Shown here: positions 6,576 through 11,381 of the stretch, piece by piece
Position numbering within the stretch: the first letter of the stretch is position 1
Layout: every line of letters starts with the position of its first letter
Assembly (NCBI GenBank): GCA_900314225.1
Contig: OMUM01000013.1
Location: 1 to 11,381 of the forward strand
Reading direction: 5' to 3'
From: an uncultured bacterium
GTDB lineage: Bacteria; Bacillota_I; Bacilli_A; RF39; UBA660
Length of the DNA stretch: 11,381 bases
Program-made: the position numbers and the translations under genes
Notes under the pieces: generated by a model
The model's database searches: none
What the model saw: the letters and a program-made list of their open reading frames with translations, nothing else
What the model was told of the DNA's origin: nothing

Positions 6576-9500
6576 TAAATATCAGCTCCTTCCTCATCTA
6601 TATCATCAAAATTATCTGGTTCCTCAATATCATCAAGATCTTCAAATTCATCATCTTGCTCATTTTCATCATAATCATTATTAGTTGGTTCATCAACCAC
6701 TTCTTTAGCAGGAGATTCCTCAACTTCTTCTATACTCATATTAAAATCTTCTTTGTCTTCTGCATCTTCCATTTCTTTTAATTCTAAAGTTTTTCCTTCA
6801 TCATTAATAATTGAAACATCTAATCCTAAAGCTTGGAATTCTTTCATTAAAACACGGAATGACTCTGGAACGCCTGGTTCATCGACTTCATGTCCCTTAA
6901 TAATTGATTCATATGCTTTAACACGTCCAACAACATCGTCTGATTTAATAGTCATCATTTCTTGCAATGTATGAGCAGCACCATATGCATATAATGCCCA
7001 AACTTCCATTTCACCAAATCTCTGACCACCAAATTGAGCTTTACCACCAAGTGGCTGTTGTGTAACCAATGAATAAGGGCCTGTAGCACGAGCATGAAGT
7101 TTATCATCAACCATGTGATGCAATTTAATCATATACATAACACCAACTGCTATTCTATGATCAAATGGTTCTCCAGTACGTCCATCATATAAAACAGTTT
7201 TTCCATCTTCATCCATTCCTGCTTCTTTCATCATATCTTGAATATCTTGAATACTAGCTCCATCGAATACTGGAGTTGCAATATGTACTCCAAGTTTTTT
7301 TGCAGCCATACCCATATGTAATTCAAGAATCTGACCAAAATTCATACGAGAAGGAACACCTTGTGGATTTAACATAATATCAACAGGAGTACCATCTGGT
7401 AAATATGGCATATCTTCTTGTGGAAGTATTAAAGAAATTACACCTTTATTTCCATGACGTCCACTCATTTTATCTCCAACTTGAATCTTACGTTTTTGAA
7501 TAATATATACACGAATTACTTTACTAACACCAGCTGGTAACTCATCATTATCTTTTCTTGTATAAATCTTAATATCATGAACAATACCATCTCCACCATG
7601 TGGAACACGTAAAGAAGTATCTCTAACTTCACGAGTCTTTTCACCAAATATTGCATGTAATAACTTTTCTTCTGAAGAAAGTTCAGCCATTCCTTTAGGA
7701 GTAACTTTACCAACTAAAATATCTCCTTCTCTAACTTCAGTACCAATAGCAACAATACCATTAGCATCAAGATTACGTCTAGCGTCTTCACTAACATTAG
7801 GAATATCACGAGTAATTTCCTCAGGACCCAATTTAGTTTCACGACATTGCATCTCATAATCCTCTAGATGTAGAGAAGTAAATTTATCATCTTTTACAAG
7901 ATTTTCATTTAAGATAACAGCATCTTCATAGTTATATCCATTAAATGTCATAAAAGCAATTGTCATGTTTTTACCTAAAGCAAGTTCACCTTTATCAGTA
8001 GAATTTCCATCAGCAAGAACAGTCTTATCAGCAATTACTTTATCTCCTACATGAACAATAGGTCTTTGATGAGAGCAAATACTAGAGTTAGCTAATTCGA
8101 AATTAGCAAGTTCATAAGTATCTTTTCCGTCTTTTGTTTTAACAACGACTTTCTTAGCGTCAACATATTCAACAATACCATCTTTTTTAGCAATAATTTC
8201 AACACCAGAATCTTTTGCTGCAATATATTCAACTCCAGTTCCAACAAGTGGAGCCTCAGTCTTAATTAAAGGCATTGCCTGACGTTGCATGTTTGCTCCC
8301 ATTGAAGCACGAGTAGCATCATCATGTTCAAGGAATGGAATACAACTTGTAGTAATAGAAACAACTTGTTGTGGACTTACATCAATATAATCAACATTTT
8401 CTGGTTTAGCCAAAATGTTTTCTCCACGAAAACGAGCATTAACTTGTTCATCAATTATATTATTATTTTCATCAGTACCAACAGTTGATTCAGAAATAAT
8501 ATAATCCATTTCTTCATCAGCAGTTAAATATTCTACTTCATCAGTAATCTGTGAATTAATAACCTTTCTATATGGAGTCATTATAAATCCATATTCATCA
8601 ATTTTAGCATAACTTGCTAAAGAAGTAATTAATCCTATGTTAGGTCCTTCAGGAGATTCAATTGGACAAATTCTACCATAATGTGAAGGGTTAACATCAC
8701 GAACTTCAACACCAGCTCTATCACGAGAAAGTCCACCTGGTCCTAAAGCAGATAATCTTCTTTTATTAGTTAATTCAGCTATTGGATTAGTTTGGTCCAT
8801 GAATTGAGATAATTGAGAACTACCAAAGAATTCTTTCATAGCAGCCGTAACAGGTCTAATATTAATTAATGTCTTTGGAGTAACCTCTTCCATAACTTGA
8901 GTAGTCATTCTCTCACGAATAACTCTCTCCATTCTAGAAACACCAATTCTAAATTGATTTTGTAGTAATTCTCCAACTTGACGGACACGTCTATTTCCTA
9001 AATGATCAATTTCATCAAAATTACCAACACCATGTAGTAAATTCAAATAATAAGAAACAGCAGCATAAACATCAGATATAGTTAATCTTTTAACATCAAG
9101 GCTTTGATCATTACCAATTACAATCAAGTTTTTCTTTTTATCACTTGGATCTTGTATTTTTACAACTTGAATTTTATTAAAAGAATCAAGTTCTTCATTT
9201 ACAATAGCTTCTTCTACTCCATAGCCAGACTTAAATACTTCATTCAATTCTTTAATATTAGCTTTAGTAATTTTTGTACCTTTTTCAAAAACAACTTTAC
9301 CATCAACTACAATATCCTCAGCTAAAACTTGATCAAGTAATCTATCTGTTACATTTAATTTCTTATTAAACTTATAACGACCAACTTTAGATAAATCATA
9401 TCTAAATTCATCAAAGAATCTTGTTATAATTTGATTTTTTGAAGAATCAAGTGTAGCAGGTTCACCTGGTCTTAACTTTTCATATATTTCAATTAAAGCT

Positions 9501-10192
9501 TCATCAGTATTCTTAGTAGAATCTTTAGCAATTGTATTTTTTAAATAATCATCTTCTCCAAATAATTTAAAAATATCATCATCACTTGATAAACCAAATG
9601 CTCTAAGTAATGTTGTAATAGGAACTTTTCTCGTTCTATCAATTCTAACATAAAGGACATCTCTTGCATCTGTTTCAAACTCCAACCAAGTTCCACGATT
9701 TGGTATAATTTGATTAGTAATTAATTCCCTACCATTTTTATCAATCTCACGATTAAAATAAACACTTGGAGATCTAACTAATTGTGAAACAATAACACGT
9801 TCAGCTCCATTAATAACAAAAGTTCCTGAATCTGTCATTAAAGGCATATCACCCAAGAAAATTTCTTGTTCCTTGACTTCACCAGTTTCACGATTAAATA
9901 AACGAACTTCTACTCTTAAAGGTGCAGCATAAGTAGATTCACGATTCTTACTCTCCCTAATTGAATATTTAGGTTCATCAAAATGATAATCACCAAATTC
10001 AAGAGATAATGTTCCCGAAAAATTCTCTACTGGGAATAAGTCATTAAATACTTCTTTTATACCATCATTAATAAACCAATTATATGATTTTTTCTGAATT
10101 TCAAGCAAATCTTTTAATTCATATGTTTTTCTAATTCTTGAGAAATTTCTTCTTTCTCTATAGTCACCACTTTTAACTATTTTATATGACAC
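6575..10192 (-). CDS. rpoB: DNA-directed RNA polymerase subunit beta
   Basis: The 1205-aa beta subunit of RNA polymerase. The start is GTG at 10192 (MSYKIVKSGDYRERRNFSRI), chosen because the N terminus aligns with the family and GGGGTGA lies six bases upstream. Motifs in order: GAERVIVSQL (129-138), the rifampicin region around 457-488 (GSSQLSQFMDQ, then KRRLSALGPGG), EGPNIGLI (515-522), GDKMSGRHGNKG (906-917, with active-site lysines 908 and 916), GRTGEPFDHR (1004-1013) and the QPLGGKAQFGGQRFGEMEVW block (1046-1065). Residue 476, equivalent to E. coli His526 in the rifampicin pocket, is Asn; Asp466 and Ser481 (E. coli Asp516 and Ser531) are standard. Residues 1141-1205 form a tail with 33 Asp/Glu and only two Lys. 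This resembles the shorter acidic tail of Bacillus RpoB. The 3' end carries the rpoC ribosome binding site and overlaps its start codon. Confidence 0.99.
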   Translation of the reverse strand: MSYKIVKSGDYRERRNFSRIRKTYELKDLLEIQKKSYNWFINDGIKEVFNDLFPVENFSGTLSLEFGDYHFDEPKYSIRESKNRESTYAAPLRVEVRLFNRETGEVKEQEIFLGDMPLMTDSGTFVINGAERVIVSQLVRSPSVYFNREIDKNGRELITNQIIPNRGTWLEFETDARDVLYVRIDRTRKVPITTLLRAFGLSSDDDIFKLFGEDDYLKNTIAKDSTKNTDEALIEIYEKLRPGEPATLDSSKNQIITRFFDEFRYDLSKVGRYKFNKKLNVTDRLLDQVLAEDIVVDGKVVFEKGTKITKANIKELNEVFKSGYGVEEAIVNEELDSFNKIQVVKIQDPSDKKKNLIVIGNDQSLDVKRLTISDVYAAVSYYLNLLHGVGNFDEIDHLGNRRVRQVGELLQNQFRIGVSRMERVIRERMTTQVMEEVTPKTLINIRPVTAAMKEFFGSSQLSQFMDQTNPIAELTNKRRLSALGPGGLSRDRAGVEVRDVNPSHYGRICPIESPEGPNIGLITSLASYAKIDEYGFIMTPYRKVINSQITDEVEYLTADEEMDYIISESTVGTDENNNIIDEQVNARFRGENILAKPENVDYIDVSPQQVVSITTSCIPFLEHDDATRASMGANMQRQAMPLIKTEAPLVGTGVEYIAAKDSGVEIIAKKDGIVEYVDAKKVVVKTKDGKDTYELANFELANSSICSHQRPIVHVGDKVIADKTVLADGNSTDKGELALGKNMTIAFMTFNGYNYEDAVILNENLVKDDKFTSLHLEDYEMQCRETKLGPEEITRDIPNVSEDARRNLDANGIVAIGTEVREGDILVGKVTPKGMAELSSEEKLLHAIFGEKTREVRDTSLRVPHGGDGIVHDIKIYTRKDNDELPAGVSKVIRVYIIQKRKIQVGDKMSGRHGNKGVISLILPQEDMPYLPDGTPVDIMLNPQGVPSRMNFGQILELHMGMAAKKLGVHIATPVFDGASIQDIQDMMKEAGMDEDGKTVLYDGRTGEPFDHRIAVGVMYMIKLHHMVDDKLHARATGPYSLVTQQPLGGKAQFGGQRFGEMEVWALYAYGAAHTLQEMMTIKSDDVVGRVKAYESIIKGHEVDEPGVPESFRVLMKEFQALGLDVSIINDEGKTLELKEMEDAEDKEDFNMSIEEVEESPAKEVVDEPTNNDYDENEQDDEFEDLDDIEEPDNFDDIDEEGADI
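6586..6595 (-). promoter_or_regulatory. rpoC ribosome binding site inside rpoB
   Basis: GAGGAAGGAG lies 10 nt before the rpoC ATG and within the last codons of the rpoB acidic tail. Together with the TAATG stop/start overlap it supports the chosen rpoC start and suggests re-initiation by ribosomes finishing rpoB, keeping the two subunits stoichiometric. Confidence 0.85.
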
Positions 10193-10245
10193 AATTTTTC
10201 ACCCCACAAATAATTTTTTTCATTGAATTAACATTGCAAAATATA

Positions 10246-10274
10246 TTAATAGCAAACTTAACTAATCCAGTCAA
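10246..10274 (-). promoter_or_regulatory. Candidate internal promoter P3 for rpoBC
   Basis: TTGACT (10269-10274) starts immediately after the methyltransferase stop codon and is followed, after 17 bp, by TATTAA (10246-10251; 4/6 to consensus). The predicted start is near 10239, giving a leader of about 47 nt before the rpoB GTG. No terminator separates the methyltransferase from rpoB, so rpoBC could be served both by read-through and by this promoter. Confidence 0.5.
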
Positions 10275-10862
10275 TTATAAACTACATTTAATAACGAAAA
10301 AACCCTTTTTCTTTGCAATAACTTCAACTATATAATTTTTTTTCAAATCTGACATTAATGATTTAGCACCTTGCTCTTTACGAACTACTAAAAAAAGCTT
10401 TCCATTATCATTTAAGTAGTTCTTAGCATTCATCACAATATCATAAACAATCTTCTTACCAGCCCTTATTGGAGGATTAGTAATAATAGTAGAATATTTG
10501 GAATCAACATTTTCATAACAATTGCTTTCAAATACATTAATTGAAGAACAACTATTTTCCTTTGTATTTCTTTTAGCAAGATGCAAAGCTCGTAAATTAA
10601 CATCACACATATCAACTTCACAAGAAGCAATCTTATTAAGTACAATTCCTAATACTCCATAACCACAACCCATATCTAGAACTTTGCCTCCAACTTCTCC
10701 AAGCGGGATTGATTCAAGAAGAAGTCTACTGCCAAAGTCCAAACCGTCTTTTGAAAAAACACCATTATCTGTATAAAAAATAAATTTTTTATTCAAAATA
10801 AAAGATTCAGTCCTTTTTATTTTACTAGGTAAATTAATATCATTATCAAAATACTGTCCCAT
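10275..10862 (-). CDS. Class I SAM-dependent methyltransferase, YbxB/RsmC-type (probable 16S rRNA G methyltransferase)
   Basis: The 195-aa protein is an orthologue of Bacillus YbxB, which occupies the same site just before rpoB. SAM-binding motif I is VLDMGCGYGVLG (61-72); the acidic end of strand 2 lies in VDMCDVN (83-89); and the catalytic/substrate motif is TNPPIRAGKK (128-137), the NPP[IV]R signature of the RsmC/RlmG-like N6/N2 methyltransferase group. The N-terminal block TDNGVFSKDGLDFGSRLLLE (31-50) is typical of the YbxB family. By homology to E. coli RsmC it may methylate a guanine in 16S rRNA, but the target is not shown by the sequence. Unlike proteobacterial RsmC it lacks the duplicated N-terminal domain, as is usual for this family. 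The ATG at 10862 follows GGTGAT with 3 nt spacing. Transcribed from P2, and perhaps P1, ahead of rpoBC. Confidence 0.93.
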   Translation of the reverse strand: MGQYFDNDINLPSKIKRTESFILNKKFIFYTDNGVFSKDGLDFGSRLLLESIPLGEVGGKVLDMGCGYGVLGIVLNKIASCEVDMCDVNLRALHLAKRNTKENSCSSINVFESNCYENVDSKYSTIITNPPIRAGKKIVYDIVMNAKNYLNDNGKLFLVVRKEQGAKSLMSDLKKNYIVEVIAKKKGFFVIKCSL

Positions 10863-10871
10863 AACATCACC

Positions 10872-10920
10872 AAAATAAAAAAGAAGAAGAAAACAATGTA
10901 AAAAATACCCAGTTTTCTTC
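10872..10920 (-). terminator. Terminator-like hairpin at the 5' end of the P2 transcript (possible attenuator)
   Basis: A 9-bp perfect stem GAAGAAAAC/GTTTTCTTC (10912-10920 with 10886-10894) has a 17-nt loop that can form an extra GTA/TAC pairing. It is followed on the minus strand by TTCTTTTTTATTTT and then directly by the GGTGAT ribosome binding site of the methyltransferase gene. The stem begins about five bases after the predicted P2 start site, so a P2 transcript meets it at once. It may act as an attenuator, as a 5' stabilising stem-loop, or as a terminator for read-through from P1. Confidence 0.55.
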
Positions 10921-10932
10921 CTTTCGAAACAT

Positions 10933-10961
10933 ATAATACATCAGTGTAAAAAAGAAGTCAA
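10933..10961 (-). promoter_or_regulatory. Sigma-A promoter P2 of methyltransferase-rpoBC
   Basis: TTGACT (10956-10961), a 17-bp spacer and TATTAT (10933-10938), with the start predicted near 10926. The -35 box is preceded by an A/T-only stretch that could act as an UP element. It lies downstream of the terminator at 10981-11017, so it restarts transcription for the methyltransferase and rpoBC. Confidence 0.75.
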
Positions 10962-10980
10962 CACTTTTTTTATTTTTTAA

Positions 10981-11017
10981 CAAAAAAAATGTAATATGCA
11001 ACGATCATACCACATTT
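10981..11017 (-). terminator. Intrinsic terminator ending the P1 transcript
   Basis: A 12-bp stem AAATGTGGTATG/CATATTACATTT with two G-U pairs and a 7-nt loop (ATCGTTG), with the T run TTTTTTTT on the minus strand (10982-10989) forming the end of the 3' arm and the tail. The stem is GC-poor but the T run is strong. An alternative reading of TGGTATGAT within it as an extended -10 promoter element cannot be excluded. Confidence 0.6.
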
Positions 11018-11266
11018 CAAAAATATTAAAGAATAACTTCATTCATAAAATACTTTTATTTTAATTATTTCTCTGATAAAGAAATAATCTCAATTGGTTT
11101 TTAGGAAGCCTCACTCAATCGTAGTAAGTTTAGCCGTCTATTTTATCATAAGTTTTCCTTCTTAAATGTAACCTTCCTAATAGCATGATAAGATTTTTAA
11201 TTAAATCATTAAATATTATTTTATCTAAATAAAATAATAAATTAATAAATATCTTTATCTATTAGT
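10982..11266 (-). ncRNA. Candidate structured untranslated RNA of about 285 nt (leader or independent ncRNA)
   Basis: The interval runs from the predicted P1 start (11266) to the terminator T run (10982) and has no credible gene. Structures on the minus strand, in order: an 11-bp A/T hairpin (11214-11239); an 8-bp closing stem TTAGGAAG/CTTCCTAA (11173-11180 with 11101-11108) enclosing 64 nt; inside it a 6-bp hairpin CTTACT/AGTGAG with a 7-nt loop (11110-11128); a 9-bp hairpin ATTATTTCT/AGAAATAAT (11064-11088); and the terminator. A competing 7-bp pairing TTATCAT/ATGATAA (11185-11191 with 11143-11149) would interlock with the 8-bp stem, as either a pseudoknot or a switch. The core (11101-11180) is richer in G and C than its surroundings, consistent with selection. 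I compared it from memory with 6S, tmRNA, RNase P, SRP, T-box, the L10 leader and common riboswitches and recognised none. Confidence 0.45.
11138..11149 (-). CDS. Possible three-codon leader ORF (MIK) in the untranslated RNA
   Basis: ATG-ATA-AAA-TAG is preceded by AAGGAA (11155-11160) at near-ideal spacing. The start codon is also the 3' partner of the TTATCAT/ATGATAA pairing, so folding and ribosome binding would compete. Such a tiny ORF could be a regulatory upstream ORF or a coincidence in purine-rich RNA. Confidence 0.25.
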   Translation of the reverse strand: MIK

Positions 11267-11272
11267 ATAATT

Positions 11273-11301
11273 ATTATACATAACATATAATAAAAAGTCA
11301 A
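11273..11301 (-). promoter_or_regulatory. Strong sigma-A promoter P1
   Basis: TTGACT (11296-11301), a 17-bp spacer and a perfect TATAAT (11273-11278), start predicted near 11266. The 21 bp upstream of the -35 box are almost all A/T and could act as an UP element. The -10 box lies in a perfect 15-bp palindrome, GTATAATTATTATAC (11265-11279). It faces about 285 nt without a gene and is the best promoter in the window. Confidence 0.8.
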
Positions 11302-11322
11302 GAAAAAAATATATATTAATTT

Positions 11323-11336
11323 AAATTCGTGAATTT
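11323..11336. repeat. Perfect palindrome upstream of P1, possible operator
   Basis: AAATTCGTGAATTT has 6-bp arms around a GT centre and lies about 22 bp upstream of the P1 -35 box. It matches no operator I recognise (CIRCE, CtsR or LexA type), and chance palindromes are common in AT-rich DNA. Confidence 0.25.
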
Positions 11337-11381
11337 TTATTTGAAAGTCCGTTTTATTAAAATAACGGAATTAAGTCTGAT
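11337..11381 (-). other. Right edge: no assignable gene, possible weak terminator
   Basis: A 6-bp hairpin TCCGTT/AACGGA with a 10-nt loop (11348-11369) is followed on the minus strand only by CTTTC, a weak tail. It could mark the 3' end of a minus-strand gene beyond the window. Minus frames run open from the edge for 7 or 14 codons before a stop, too short to identify anything. rplL, which often precedes ybxB-rpoB, is not recognisable here. Confidence 0.2.

Noticed and set aside
1..10862. Possible reassignment of UGA to Trp, as in many Mollicutes
   Set aside because: All Trp codons checked in fusA, rpsG, rpoB and rpoC are TGG and no in-frame TGA was met. The absence of TGA stops among six genes is too small a sample.
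11064..11088. The 9-bp hairpin ATTATTTCT/AGAAATAAT as a terminator
   Set aside because: It is not followed by a T run on either strand, so it is kept only as a structural element of the candidate RNA.
11101..11180. Match to the ribosomal protein L10 leader, T-box, SRP RNA or 6S RNA
   Set aside because: The signature segments I know for these families are absent. Only a loose resemblance of TAGACGG to the L10-leader TAGACAG was seen, which is not enough.
1..11381. CRISPR arrays, insertion sequences, tRNA/rRNA genes, prophage or defence genes
   Set aside because: No repeat arrays, transposase ORFs, cloverleaf or rRNA sequences were seen; the window is core housekeeping DNA.

Overview
This is a low-GC (roughly one third GC by eye), AT-rich chromosomal window in which every recognisable gene lies on the minus strand. 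Read from high to low coordinates it carries the conserved rpoBC and str (rpsL-rpsG-fusA) ribosomal/RNA polymerase region of a Gram-positive bacterium. Protein sequences resemble Bacillus orthologues: a YbxB-type methyltransferase directly before rpoB, a 1205-aa RpoB with an acidic tail, a 1210-aa RpoC without the large proteobacterial insert, a 136-aa S12 and a 155-aa S7. The low GC, the rpoB position-526 Asn (as in Mollicutes) and the AT-rich regulatory DNA suggest a Bacilli-class organism near Mollicutes/Erysipelotrichia-like lineages. That placement is inference. All Trp codons checked are TGG, and the visible stops are TAA or TAG.

Layout in the direction of transcription. (1) 11381-10863: about 520 bp with no convincing gene. 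It holds two near-consensus sigma-A promoters (P1 at 11273-11301, P2 at 10933-10961), a roughly 285-nt structured untranslated RNA ending in an intrinsic terminator (10981-11017), and a second terminator-like hairpin right after the P2 start (10886-10920). (2) 10862-10275: YbxB/RsmC-type methyltransferase. (3) A candidate promoter P3 just after its stop. (4) 10192-6575 rpoB (GTG start) and 6575-2943 rpoC, overlapping by one base, then a strong terminator whose 5' arm contains the rpoC stop codon. (5) 2942-2605: an unannotated 40-codon ORF (2877-2755) for a single-pass, prepilin-like membrane peptide, lying where Bacillus has the L7Ae-like gene, followed by a promoter and leader for rpsL. (6) 2604-1 rpsL, rpsG and the first 559 codons of fusA (EF-G), which runs off the left edge.

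The genes work together as the core of transcription and translation: two catalytic RNA polymerase subunits, two small-subunit proteins (S12 in the decoding centre, S7 in the head) and the translocase EF-G, plus a probable rRNA methyltransferase. The coding content is ordinary. The unusual parts are the untranslated leader/ncRNA and promoter array ahead of ybxB-rpoBC, the small ORF, and natural substitutions at normally conserved sites: RpoB N476 (E. coli H526), S12 I104 (E. coli P91), and EF-G with NKME instead of NKMD in the G4 motif and a changed G5 loop.
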